From assembly GCA_012845835.1 (NCBI GenBank), contig JABAKD010000018.1:2054616-2118615 (forward strand): a stretch of DNA of 64,000 bases, written 5' to 3'. Made by a program: the position numbers and the translations under genes. Below the pieces are notes generated by a model that saw only the letters and a list, made by a program, of their open reading frames with translations, did not search any database and was not told the DNA's origin. This DNA comes from Undaria pinnatifida. Lineage: Eukaryota > Sar > Phaeophyceae > Laminariales > Alariaceae. This document shows, piece by piece, positions 22,330 to 32,399 of the stretch (its first letter is position 1; the number at the start of each line of letters is the position of its first letter).

Positions 22330-23900
22330 GGCAATTCATGTGCATATCTCAATCCCTCGCCGTTTCTTTGCGGGTCATACTCCAAGGGGTGGGGGGCATT
22401 ATACCTCTAGGCGTCAGTAAACGCATACAGCACCCAAACATGACATCAACGGACATAAAACCCTCGCCGCTTGTTCAGGACCCATCAGCCAAGGGGGTCG
22501 TTGACCATTACTCTCTGGGGCGTCTAGTTCCTGCATGCATGCTGGTGGATGCCGTAGAAAACAAATTATAGCAATAAACATGTGCATGGTAAATCGCTCG
22601 TCATTTCCTTTGGGCTCACCAGCCCAGGGAAATTTAATCCCTCAAGGGCGCTAGTTAGTGGGTGCATACAGCACCAAGAACAGCTGAGCCCCACGTGTGC
22701 ACATGCGTACTCTAACCCCTCAACGAGCATTAATTGTAGACTCCGCGGCGAAGGAAGATATTTCTCCTTGGGGTGTCGGACGCCGCATGCAGCACCAAAC
22801 AAAATGCAGTGCACGTGCATGTGTAACCCCTCGCCGCCTCCTTCCGACTCCGAGGCCGGAGGGAACGACACCCACCCGATCGGACCATTGTTTTCTGCGC
22901 GCAACAGCAAACAACGAAGCAATGCGTGTGCGTGTAAATTCCTTCACCGTTTCCTTTGGACTCAGGAGCAAAGAGGCAAGAAGAAGTATCTCCTCGGGGT
23001 GTTCCTGCAGTTAGTTGCTGCAAACACAGGAGGGAGAAAAGCAATACAGGAGGTGCATGCTTACACCCTCGCCGATGCCAACGGGCTCAGCAGCCACGTG
23101 GCGTGTTGCCCCTTGAAGCGTTTGCCACTGGTATTATATACAAACAGAAAGCAACAAAGCAATTCTCTTGCATGCATGCATGCCCATTTCTTGTCGTCTT
23201 TTCGGCACTCGTCAGTCCCAGGGTGTATTTTTCCTCGGGGTGTTAGCAACAGCTGTGTGTGGCATACAACGGCAAAAAACGGTAAGCCACGGAATTGCAT
23301 GCATAAACTAATCCTTCGCCGTTTTCCATTGAAGTCAGAAGCAAAGGGATACATTGCTCCTCGGGATGTTACTGTGATTCCTGCAAACAGGGGCCGCAAG
23401 AAAAAAAAAAAACACGCACGTGCGTGCATGCCCTCGCGGACTCCAATGGACCCGGCAGCCACGTGGTGCATTACTCCTTGCAACGTGTTGTTACACCGCA
23501 TATTCCTAGGTACACCACTAGAAAACAATGAAGCAACTGCGCTTGCATGCCCAATCCTTCGCTGTCTCTTCAAGACTCGTCATCAGCCAGAGAGGGCGGG
23601 GGGGGGGGGGGGGGTATTTCACCTCGGAGTGTTACAGTCACAGTTATAGCATACCACGGAAAACTACTGGGCCATGCGCCTGCATGCCTAACGCGACGGG
23701 GCGCATTGCCCCTTGGGGCGTTACTTGCTGCACACAGCAGAATATTAGGGAGGCGACATTATTACCCCTTGGCGTCGTTATCTGCCGCACACAGCAGCAA
23801 ACAAAGCAAACGCACATGTATGTGTGGGCGTGATAAATCCCTTGCCGCTTCCACGCTAAGCAGCGCCCCAGGGATATGTTGCCCTCTTGAGGCGTGACCT
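22330..23900. repeat. Satellite-2 array, second block
   Basis: About a dozen units of the same repeat as at 20420-21500, with conserved 'ccctcgccg', 'tttggactc', 'ctcctcggggtgtt' and 'gcatacagcacc' blocks. A 355-codon frame (22582-23649) happens to stay open through eight or so units. Its product is simply the translated satellite (recurring Ala-Cys-Met-His / Phe-Leu / Gly-Val blocks), so I annotate repeat rather than gene. Confidence 0.85.
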
Positions 23901-24007
23901 TCGCTAGGGTGATTGTTACAAGGCTTAGTTTCTGGGTAAAGCTATTGGTTTGCACTTATTTTGCAAGTGGCCAAACGGACTAATACCCCCACTAATTACT
24001 TAACAAA

Positions 24008-24065
24008 TGGCGTCGACGGCAGGATCACGGGTTTTTGGGTCGTGGATTCGAATCCCACCATCCAT
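24008..24065 (+). other. tRNA-like internal promoter boxes (possible SINE fragment)
   Basis: A strong B-box-like stretch (ggattcgaatcc, about 24044-24055) preceded at tRNA-like distance by a weaker A-box-like stretch (tggcgtcgacgg, about 24008). The T-stem 'gtgg...ccac' pairs imperfectly. No full cloverleaf can be closed because the 5' acceptor strand is missing, so this is at best a tRNA fragment or tRNA-derived repeat. Confidence 0.25.
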
Positions 24066-24142
24066 CCAAAATAATAAACTATGACGACTTTCTCCATCCA
24101 TGTCGAACTTGAAACGTACTCTCCCCGGTATACCCAGGAAAT

Positions 24143-24393
24143 GACGCGTGCTACGATAGAGGTGCACCACATTTTTTCTGAGCTTCCTCACTTTGGGAGC
24201 TTAAGACACTCTCCCAAAAGCCGATTTGGACCAAAATAAAACCGCTACTACTGGTTGAAAAATCCATTCGCCTAGGTACACAACGAGAAGCATGCAAAAA
24301 AATGTCGTATTTCCGACGATTTTTGGTTAATGAGCCCCGCGTCATTCAGAAACCATTTCGAAGAAAAGTGGTACCTTTATCGTAGCATGCTTC
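24143..24393 (+). mobile_element. MITE family A copy with AAAT target duplication
   Basis: Complete: gacgcgtgctacgatag to ttatcgtagcatgcttc, 251 bp, with identical AAAT at 24139-24142 and 24394-24397. The interior is close to consensus. Confidence 0.92.
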
Positions 24394-24559
24394 AAATGAA
24401 ACCGCTTGGGTATTGACACGTCCGCCCGTATATTCGGCCAACCTGCTATCCCGCCGTTTCAAGGGAGGAGAGTGTTACATGGCTTAGTTTGGGTAAGCAA
24501 TCTTGGTTAACAGCTTGCAAGTCGTCAAAGGGACTGATACCCCACTAACTCCTTACCAT

Positions 24560-24930
24560 GAAGGTGTGCCGATATTTTTCTGAGGCTGGTCACTTGAGGA
24601 ACTCTGCATACATATGGTACCTCACCCTACCAAACGATTTTGATCACAATCTCAAAAAAGTAACTCGCTAAAACAAACCCATGGCGCCTAGGGATACGAG
24701 CTATGAAGAATAATAATACTTGTAAAACAATAAGATTTTGGCGTTTTCCGTTAGAGCCCCAGAATCCCCTACTTATACTCTATCTTCGAGTAAATTTGTC
24801 CCCCAAAAAGGGTTTTCAGTTGTGAAGGCGATAAGGTCCCGCCGTTCGGAAAAAAAACAGATTCGCCAAAAAGAGGTATACCTTCCTACCTCTATCGTAG
24901 AATTGAGGTGAGTCCCGTCGTTCAGGAAAA
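24560..24930 (+). mobile_element. MITE family F-like element, degenerate
   Basis: Blocks in order: 'tcacttgaggaactc', 'tacctcaccctacc', 'acaaacccatggcgcc', 'gttttccgttagagcccc', then an 'acctctatcgtagaa' end near 24890. The same series occurs at 25640-25930 and 55310-55640. Two related short blocks, at 23918-24001 and 24475-24557 ('ggcttagttt...gggtaa' ... 'taccccactaact'), flank it. Termini are unclear. Confidence 0.5.
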
Positions 24931-25098
24931 AAAACAGATTCGTAAAGATGTAGTCTATACCTTTCTCACTACCATAACCCCCTTAGAGCCCCAAAACCCC
25001 TCCCTATACTAACTTCAAGTGAATTCGTCCCCAAAAAAGGATTTCCAGTTGTGAAGGCGTTAAGGAGCCCCGTCGTTCAGAAAAAAAAAAACATACAG

Positions 25099-25379
25099 GA
25101 CTGATACTACGATAGCCCCCCCCCCCCCCCCTAAACCAGCGATTTTCTTTAACGGACGTTTCATGGCTGCTAGGTAGAAGGAAGGATGCTGTAGAAACTA
25201 TCTATGCCCCTTTACGTATTTATTTCTTGATTTGTGAAGGACTACCGAACGATGGCGTCGGCGGGATGGTAAGGGACACCGTATTTCAGGAGATTCAACC
25301 GGGAGAGCGCTGGTTTCAAAACCGGCGATTTCGTGAAAAGAAAAGTCGGGGGGGCTACCGCAGAACGACTCACAGCCAA
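25099..25379 (+). mobile_element. MITE family D copy with ACAG target duplication
   Basis: Left terminus gactgatactacgatag followed by a poly-C run; right terminus is the inverted form (gggggggctaccgcag...gactc). Identical ACAG 4-mers lie at 25095-25098 and 25380-25383. It is the best-preserved family D copy and gives that family a 4-bp duplication and the GAC-N5-CTACGATAG end. Confidence 0.85.
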
Positions 25380-25399
25380 AAGAATGCTATTAAATGCCT

Positions 25400-25580
25400 C
25401 AAAATTCGACGCGAGTCGACAGGGGAAGAAAATGCTAAATCATTCTCGCGATAACAGTGAAGGCACGTACCGTAGTGGGGAGGGGGGAGAAGGGCCCGCC
25501 ATGTGACCACGGATCTGAGTTATTACTGGGAGGGAGGGCGAGAGTGGTGCAAGGATAATAAATGGGATGGACAAAAAAAA
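25400..25580 (+). repeat. Dispersed repeat R4, copy 2
   Basis: Begins 'aaaattcgacgcgagtcgac', then 'cgcgataacagtgaaggc', 'acgtaccgtagtggggagg' and an end 'aataaatgggatggac'. Very similar to 51762-51945. Confidence 0.6.
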
Positions 25581-25945
25581 ACGTTAGCACGCGTCGCGAA
25601 TACTACCGTAACGATAGAGGGTCAGACTCATGCTACTACAGTAGATTGAGAGAGAGGTGCAAGAAGGTACCACAATTTTTTCTGAGGGTCCTCACTTGAG
25701 GAAAGTCTGTACCTCATCTAAAACCCCACTGAACAGGTGGTGATAAATAAAATTGGCTTAACCAGATTTTCCATCCCATGGCCTACATACAGTAGTAGGT
25801 GCTGCCCGGCATAAAAGGGTACGCAATAGATACTATTAATCGCGAAACATGAGTTGGAAAAAAAAAATCCGACGATTTTGGGGTTTTAAAGGAGCTCCGT
25901 CGGTCGCAAAAAGAAAAAAAAGTGCAGCGCCCAAAAAATGCTACC

Positions 25946-26216
25946 TGTTAAGATACGGCCTCGAAAGGCCTGTAAGTATCCGAATTTGAGATCATTTGGA
26001 TGGGTTTCGTATGATAAGGTTGGCGGTTTATATTCGGGGGGAAGTTAGGAATTAGATCGGAGGCACGTGCCTCCGATCTCAGAAGCTATCCCGGGCTCTG
26101 GTGGAAACGAATAAAGCTATATCTCTACGAAGGAACGAAAGTGAGTACTCTCCGAGGACCTGCTCATTTGGCAGACCTGCAGGAGGCACTCTGTGTCCCC
26201 CATCTTTAATTTAACA
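25946..26216 (+). mobile_element. Solo LTR with TACC target duplication
   Basis: A 271 bp unit beginning TGTTAAG and ending TTAACA (TG...CA with a 6-bp inverted terminus). It is flanked on both sides by TACC (25942-25945 and 26217-26220), and the host MITE continues on each side. It matches 29677-29945 over nearly its full length ('tcatttggatgggttt', 'gctctggtgga', 'ccgaggacctgctca', 'gcactctgtgtcccc'). This is the expected product of LTR-LTR recombination. A perfect palindrome, an E-box-centred 26-mer, lies at 26054-26079. Confidence 0.88.
26054..26079. promoter_or_regulatory. Perfect 26-bp palindrome with CACGTG core in the LTR
   Basis: agatcggaggcac and its exact reverse complement gtgcctccgatct meet at a CACGTG core. 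The homologous site in the other LTR (29783-29808) has two changes that break the symmetry. A CACGTG palindrome is the classic bZIP/bHLH (G-box/E-box) binding form, so a role as LTR promoter element is plausible but inferred. Confidence 0.5.
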
Positions 26217-26343
26217 TACCTCTATCGAGCACGCGTCGATGTGCCAGGTTTTGGACGAACGATTCTTGCTCGAGGGGCTGCTGTCAACTGGAGCTAGAAC
26301 CAACACCTTGTGGAATTTCTTCGCATTTTACTATGTGTTTTCA

Positions 26344-26648
26344 GAGCGAGGCCACGGTAGAGGGACATCACTGTGATTTTGGAGTGTTTTTTTATGGTGG
26401 CTCGGGATTATTACTCGTGCAAATGACCCCCCTATGTTCCTTAGGGGTCATCATGCCGAACGCTATACAATTTTACGATATGAATCCGCTGTGCCCCAGA
26501 GGTTGGCTACGCTGCACCACACAAAGTGCCCACGATATAGCATGTCGTCTTCAGTGAGGTACAGAGCCACTCGTGCGAGTGTTCAAATCCAGTAGTGAAG
26601 AAGGGCGTCCCCCCCCCCCCCCCCCCCTCAGCGTAGCCTTAGTGCTCG
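26344..26648 (+). mobile_element. MITE family B copy (uninterrupted, diverged)
   Basis: Opens 'gagcgaggccacggtagagg' and includes 'tacgatatgaatccgctg', 'ggttggctacgctgcacc' and the distal palindrome 'gagccactcgtgcgagtg'. It ends with a poly-C run and 'agcgtagccttag'. It shows the B interior without the A insertion seen in two other copies. The left palindrome is degraded ('ttactcgtgcaaatgac'). Confidence 0.7.
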
Positions 26649-27264
26649 ATACATGTACCAGGCCACGTGAGCCGCTGTGGTCGTATCTTTGGGCATTTTA
26701 CCGTACATCCGTACATGAAATGGTTGGATATACTTTGTTAGGGAGTTCCACTGTTATTTTTGGCGTTTCTTGTGAGAGTTTAAGATCTTGTGCTACGAAC
26801 GGGAAGGTCCATTGTCGATGGCATGGCACTTCCCCGTGTGACAACGAACGAACTATTGCATCGTGGACAAGCGCACTCCCAGCCTACGAGGGGAAGTCCT
26901 CGGAGCTGATATCACCTGGCCCGCGGTCACGCGAGTCCGTACACACGGGAATGTTCAGCGAGTCACTTTTCATTTTTATCGACGTCAGGTATTTTGCGCC
27001 GGGTACAGACAGTTCCAAATGAAGACTCTCAGAACTATTAATCAAGCGCTACTCCCGACATCGTAGGTTGCACCTCGGAAGTCTCACTACCGCATACCAC
27101 CGGCACGTAACGCAATGGAAACGTGCGTGATGAATGACTCGTGTTGCCTCCGGCGCCAAGCCATTGCCCTCTAAGCTACATCGACTGCGGCGAGAGCTAC
27201 CCCTTCCCCGGCGCGCCCGCTGGGCGTTGCCTCCCAAGAGACACGACCCGCGGACGACCCTTTC
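26649..27264. other. Probable 5' untranslated part of the gag element, or unassigned
   Basis: No LTR or primer-binding site is recognisable. A 149-codon frame (26573-27022) crosses from MITE B into this stretch and is therefore not credible. The sequence may be the leader of the gag-bearing element, whose own 5' LTR is missing. Confidence 0.3.
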
Positions 27265-29456
27265 ATGTCTGGCAGTGTGCAATACATGGCCACCACGCCG
27301 AGGGTAGAATTCTCGGCGGATCTGGCGGAGGCGGTGGTAGCAGCGGCCACGGTCCTCCTAACGTCAGAGCGACGGTCGCCGGTCAGGGCGGAAGACTTTC
27401 GGTCGGAGCGGTCTGGGCCCGCCGCGACAACGCCTCCGCCGTCGGGCAGATGAGGCGAGCATCTACCCTCGCCTTAGTGAAAGCCTTAAGATTGGCCCAC
27501 GGCGACGCCCCTGACCCAGTCCTCTGGCCGACTCCAAAGGAAGCGCTGGAGGAAAGGCACCCAACCAAACAGCGGCGAGGTGGCAGCCGCGATCGGGGGG
27601 ACCGCAACCGTGAAGGTGGTCACTCCGGGGGCGGTGGCGGCCAGACTGGGGGAACCGGGGAAAATGGTGGGGATGGTGGCCACCACAACCGCCGCGGGGG
27701 TGGCAACGATGGTGGAAGCGCGGGAGGAGCGTCGGGTACTGGTGGTAGCCCACAGCGCCGCCAAGGGAGCAACCAGGTTCAAACCAACCGGAGCGGCGTT
27801 CGCAGCTCGGGAGCAGGCACCGGAGGACCGCGGAACAGTGCACGAGGACCTTCAGCGTGGGGCGGCTCGTCAACCTCCTCCCGCTTGTCTTCGAGCGCAA
27901 ACACGGATCACGGCGAGGTGACAGTGGTAGCCGGCAAGAGGCAAGTAACTCCTTCCCTGGTGGATATTGCCTCCTCCGCTGAACGGCTGAGCAAACTAAC
28001 TGTGCCGGGTGACCGCACCAAGCCTTTTTCTTCGGATTTGACCCGCGAGCGTACCGCTGAACTTGCTACCGCCGCGGCTCTAGCCAAATTCGCGCGTGAT
28101 GACTCGGTTAGGCGTGCCTATGTTAAGCTCTCCTACAAGGACGTATCCCGGATTTCTGTGCTACCATTCCCGGCCTCTTTGAACAATTCTGACGGCACAC
28201 AGGAACTCACACGTTCGGTTCGGTCTGAAATGACTGACATATTCATGCGCTGCGACGACGGTTGCCAAGAGGGCGTACGTGCGCCCGGGTGGGTACCCGG
28301 TTGAATCCACCCCCTCCGCCTGGCGTTCAACCGTGCCATAACACCTGACAGGCCCACGACCGCCCGCATGACCACTTTGATCGACGATTTCTTTGGGCAG
28401 GTGTCAAGAGCGTTGGACGGAGGAGCATCTGGACCCGAGGCTTTCACCCTCCTTCTACGCCTGCTCGTGAAGCACTTCGACCTGGTCGACACGGTAGAAG
28501 GATACACTAAATTGAATACTTTTGGAGTGTGTAACAGCACGCCTTTTTCTGATTTCAGTCGGGAGTTCCGTGTGCTAGTATCGGCAGTTACGGGGGGTGA
28601 GCGTGTTTTCTCTCCGGGGGTGGATGTGGTGTTGGAAGTGGTTAAGATGGCGATCAACGAGCAGTTTCCGGCGCTCATGCCTACGTTGTACCCTGGCTCG
28701 AAGGCTACGAAGCCACGGCCATGTGCCTCGTTAGATGCCATATGAAAAGCTTTTAGTAACTTGGCGCGCGATAAGACACCTGCCGTCAACGGCGAAAATA
28801 TTTTTCTCTACCTGTTTCTTCAACGGGAACGTGGTCATTCCGCCCCGTCGGGGCCCCGGCCCGCCGTTCATGGGCGCGGCCAGGGCCGAATGCCGTCCCA
28901 GTCGCCTTCTTGGCAGACGGATTCGAGCCATAATCCGATTGTCATGTCGATTACTGATTCCACCGACCCCTGGCTCGACAAAATGTCCAACTGCTGGCCC
29001 TTAGTAGAACAACACTATGCAGAAGTTTTCGCTGTTAGTGCCTCGTTTGAGACCGACGACCCTTCCCTCTAGAGCGGCCTCCTCACGCCCTCCGCCCTCG
29101 CCGCGGTTCTTCGAGAAAACATGGGTCATTGCCTCAACTGTCACAAAGACACTCACTCCTTACGCAACTGTAGGCATCCCTTTATCAACGCCAACCGCTG
29201 TCTAAACCCTGAACTAGGCCACCTCGGCGATGATGACGTTTTCCAACGGCGTTAAGCACGTATGATCAACTACCGCCGCGACGGAAGGTCTTCTCGCTCG
29301 AAAATGTACAACAAAAATCGCCGAAATCGTTCAAACCAATCACGAGGGTACCCACAGGACCATGGACAGACAAACAGCCACAGCGGTAACCACAACAGCA
29401 CATACACGCCCGGCCAACATGGTGATGTTGCACCCTCGCCAGCCTCCGGTCCGTAA
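27265..29456 (+). pseudogene. gag: Gag-like protein relic of an LTR retrotransposon
   Basis: One reading frame runs from at least 27448 (first in-frame ATG) to 29456 without a frameshift, but is broken by four stops: TGA 28302-28304, TGA 28743-28745, TAG 29070-29072 and TAA 29253-29255. The N-terminal part is very rich in Gly, Arg and Ser. A helical-looking middle follows (27950-28740). A CCHC zinc knuckle of the form C-X2-C-X4-H-X4-C lies at about 29130-29171, and the tail is Arg/Asn/Ser-rich. Knuckle plus basic tail is typical of retrotransposon nucleocapsid. An upstream frame starting with ATG at 27265 (62 codons) may be the original N-terminus after a frameshift. No protease, RT, RNase H or integrase follows before the 3' LTR, so this is a gag-only (TR-GAG-like) element. 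Confidence 0.75.
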
Positions 29457-29676
29457 ACGGGCGGATTCAACAAACCCACCCCAGGAGCGAGGGCTGCTGG
29501 GCCGCTCGCACGCCGACGGCACCGAATCGCGTAATTCTGGCTCCATAACCAGACCGTTAGAGGTGTGAGAGTTGGTTTTGAGGAGCCGCATCTTCGACTC
29601 ATGATATAGTTCGTAGAACCGGAGTTTCCCCAGATCTCCTATATTTCTGCATATGCGGCTCATCAGGGTAGGCTAG
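29457..29676 (+). other. 3' untranslated end of the gag element with putative PPT
   Basis: A short non-coding stretch ending 'gcggctcatcagggtaggctag' just before the LTR. The last 100 bp resemble 37498-37606 ('cgtcttcga', 'cgtggaaccg'/'gtagaaccgg', 'gcggcccatcagggtgggctag'). This links the element to the Ty3/gypsy relic. The purine-rich 'agggtaggctag' is a candidate polypurine tract. Confidence 0.6.
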
Positions 29677-29945
29677 TGTTAAGATACGGCCTCGACAGGC
29701 CTCTAATTATTCGAATTTGATATCATTTGGATGGGTTTCATATGATAAGGTTGGCGTTATATATTCGGGAGAGTTAGGAAATAGATCGGGGTCACGTGCC
29801 TCCGATCTCAGAAGCTATCCAGGGCTCTGGTGGAATCGAATAAAGCTACGTCTCTACGAAGGCAGAGAAAGTAAGTACCCTCCGAGGACCTGCTCAATTG
29901 TCAAACCTGCAGGGGGCACTCTGTGTCCCCACCAAAAACCTTACA
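29677..29945 (+). mobile_element. 3' LTR of the gag-only retrotransposon
   Basis: Starts TGTTAAG and ends TTACA, about 269 bp, same family as the solo LTR at 25946. They differ at scattered positions and over the last 15 bp. It follows the putative polypurine tract directly. The right flank is Satellite-2. The left LTR that should pair with it is not in the window. Confidence 0.8.
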
Positions 29946-29949
29946 GTAG

Positions 29950-30330
29950 TGTCAAAGAGCGTTCTCGGCGGCGGCAGTTGCTGCAAAACAACGGCAAGGC
30001 ACAAAGAAACCAAGTGCATCGATATTTCCTCTGGACTCACAGCAGTCCGGGGAGATACGCATGACTACTTCTTGCGGTGCGGTTTGCTGCCTATCTCACA
30101 GCAAAAACAAAGCAATGCAAGTGTATGGTGGTTAACCCTTCGCCGGTTATTTTGGACTCGAGCATCAGCCAAGGAGGGTATTGATCTTCGGAGCATTAAA
30201 TGCTGCATACACCGGTGGAATAAAATATATCTCACGCTGTCTCTTTCGGACTCTGCAGCCAAATGGGAATAGTTCTCCTCGGGTTGTCAGTTGTTGCGTA
30301 CGCATCAGGAAGAACAAAGTAGCGAACGTG
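29950..30330. repeat. Satellite-2 block, third
   Basis: Three or so units with 'gtgcatcgatatttcctctggactcac', 'ccttcgccggttattttggactc' and 'ctctgcagccaaatgggaatag' + 'ttctcctcgggttg'. Between 30331 and 30534 nothing is recognisable. Confidence 0.7.
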
Positions 30331-30534
30331 TGTTACTGTTATTAGCAGTACTCTAAGGGCGTGTCTTAACTCCCCCCAAAAGGCATTAAAACGCTTGGAA
30401 CCTGGAACGGAATAATAGTGGGCTTGCTGCTGATCGGTTATCAAATCAAATAGATTTCTTTCACAGATTCCTAGTGTTACAACCCTGACACCGCGCACTT
30501 GGGAAGAAAAAGAAAAGACCCGGCAAAACCGAAC

Positions 30535-30785
30535 GGGCGCGTGCTACGATAGATGTAGCACTTTTCGTCCGATTTTTTTTAATGACGGGGCTCCCTAACC
30601 CAAAATCGTCGGAAATAGGCCATTTGTTTGGCGTGATTATCGTTGTGTACCTAGACCATGGAATTTTTCATCCGACCGGTAGCAATTTCATTTTTTTCCA
30701 AACCAGTGTTTTTGGGGGAGATCTTAAGCCCCCAAATTGAGGAATCTCAGAAAAAAACTGGTGCACGTCTATCGTAAAACGCGTC
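30535..30785 (-). mobile_element. MITE family A copy
   Basis: From 'gcgcgtgctacgatagatg' to 'tctatcgtaaaacgcgtc', with 'gacggggctccctaaccc', 'tcgtcggaaataggcc', 'gaatttttcatcc' and 'ggagatcttaagccccc' inside. The first two bases of the left terminus have changed, and no duplication is visible. Confidence 0.85.
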
Positions 30786-31430
30786 AACGGCCCACTTGGA
30801 ACGAGATTTACGCAACGGATTGGTGCTGGGAGTGTTGTTTCAAACGCCGGAGGCCCAGGAGGGTATGGGTGCACATGGGACAACATAGGGCGCGCGGGGT
30901 GGAGCATCTTTGGTCACCGTAGGGCTCGCCCGCGGCAGGAACCACGCGATACCGCCATGGCCTGACCAGGAGGCTCATGAGGCATGAGACCGGGTGGCGA
31001 ACGAGGCTCTGTCCATGTATTTTCTGGCAGAAGTGTGGCACCGATGTTCGCGGAAGTTTCAGTAGTCCTCGTCGAGCCACGACGGCAATATCACAACTAC
31101 TAGGTTTGCGCCGAGGGTGTCACTCAAATGGCTGGTACCGTCTTCTGTAGGGCTTGCCTTGTGGTAAGACTACGTGTAAAGCTGTTCTCTGTGTCAGGAG
31201 AGCTCGCTGGCCATGTTGTGGCACCGCTGCCCCAGAGTCGAGCTGCACGGTCCCGCCGCAAAAGTCAGCTGAGCTAATGTCTGTTCGGGTCGGTTGCCCA
31301 GAATTCACTCAGTGCACATCGGATACAAACAGGTTGGAGCGGAACGAACGAATGAGAACAGATTGTTTCTATTCCAATAACAGTTCCAACGAGGTCCAAA
31401 ACAGTTTAGGCACCACCTAGCCATTTGCCG
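30786..31430. other. Unassigned stretch with short frames
   Basis: Frames of 60-90 codons on both strands (30808-31080 minus, 31154-31420 plus) show no recognised domain. The base composition is balanced and there is no obvious repeat. It could hold a fragment of a gene or an old element; I cannot say which. Confidence 0.25.
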
Positions 31431-31439
31431 TTTTTTTTG

Positions 31440-31700
31440 GAGGGACGAGAGGCATACTAAGGGGCGGTACTGAAGTTGCTGCATACACCGGCAACTCGCA
31501 GTATATAGCAATGCGTGTGACACCTTCATCCAAGCCGGTAACTTCATAATCTATGAGGGGGGTAGTGATCTTGTGGGTGTTGGGTGTTCCTTCATTCGGC
31601 TCAAACCCTGAAGCAATGCGCATGCATTCTTACACCTACGCCGCTCCCTTCGAACTTAGCCGCGAAGGGGCACACTACTCTTCGGGGTTCGTCAGTTGCT
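31440..31700. repeat. Satellite-2 block, fourth
   Basis: Units with 'aagttgctgcatacaccggc', 'tgcgcatgcattcttacacctacgccgctcccttcg' in outline, and 'ctcttcggggttcgtcagttg'. One further unit lies past the MITE, near 31985-32080 ('ctcctcaagggcgtcagttgctgc'). Confidence 0.65.
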
Positions 31701-31728
31701 TCTTGCAACACCGAACCAATGCACGCGT

Positions 31729-31956
31729 GACCCGTGCTGCGATAGAGGTGCACCACATGTTTTTTCCGAGGTTCCTAAGTTTGGGAGCTTGAGACCTCTG
31801 CTACACCTTGCTACACCGGATGAAACATCCTTGGCCTAGGTATGCAATGAGAATCATGCAAAAACATGGCGTATTTCCGACGATTTTCGGTTAAGGAGCC
31901 CCGTCATTCAGAAACCTTTTCAGGCGAAAAGTGATACCTCTATCGTAGAACGCGTC
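31729..31956 (+). mobile_element. MITE family A copy with GCGT target duplication
   Basis: gacccgtgctgcgatag to ctatcgtagaacgcgtc, 228 bp, with identical GCGT at 31725-31728 and 31957-31960. It carries a short internal deletion around 31800. It interrupts Satellite-2. Confidence 0.92.
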
Positions 31957-32399
31957 GCGTATGTTCAGTAAAGCCACGCCATTTATTTTAAACTCATCAG
32001 AAAAAAGGGTGGTAACTCCTCAAGGGCGTCAGTTGCTGCACGCAGCACCACAATCATGGCAATGTAGGTTTCACACATGCTGACGTAGGTAGGTGCACCT
32101 ATAGTTTTCCGAGGTTCCTCACTCGAGGACCTCTACACCTCAACCAGAAAAGCTGTATGCTGATGACACGGTAGAGGGGGGTCCCTTACGGGGCCGTTTT
32201 TGGAGTGTGACTGGGAGTCACTCGCCCGAGTGATCCGCTGTCCTTTTGCGGTGTTAGGCCTTGGTGCGCAATCTCATTTTTGCGATATGAATCCGCAAAT
32301 AGAATGGTTACCTACGCTGCACCAAGCTTATCGCCAGTCGTTTCGTCAAAGCGAGGTACAGAGTTACTCGTACGAGTGGCCAAATCAAGTGGTGAACAT

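Larger units (their letters stand above)
25600..26237 (+). mobile_element. MITE (family F/A type) interrupted by a solo LTR
   Basis: The left part (about 25600-25945) has the family F series 'ctgagggtcctcacttgagg', 'tcccatggcc', 'tccgacgattttggggtttt' and 'ggagctccgtcggtc'. The element is broken after 'gctacc' at 25945, and its right terminus 'tctatcgagcacgcgtc' continues at 26221-26237 beyond the LTR. Its left terminus is not cleanly visible. Confidence 0.65.

Noticed and set aside
22582-23649. 355-codon plus-strand frame as a protein-coding gene
   Set aside because: It is a translation of the Satellite-2 array; no domain, signal or start context; equally long frames appear on the other strand of the same units.
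24008-24065. A complete tRNA gene
   Set aside because: B-box is good but the acceptor stem cannot be closed and the A-box is weak. Kept only as a tRNA-like fragment.
27141-28304. 387-codon Gly-rich frame as an independent gene starting at 27141
   Set aside because: The start codon would be GTG and there is no ATG until about 27448. The frame continues, through stops, into the zinc-knuckle region, so it is part of a gag relic.
25946-29945. 25946 and 29677 LTRs as the two ends of a single 4-kb element
   Set aside because: TACC duplications flank the 25946 LTR on both sides and the host MITE continues right after it, so it is a solo LTR; the 29677 LTR must belong to another insertion.
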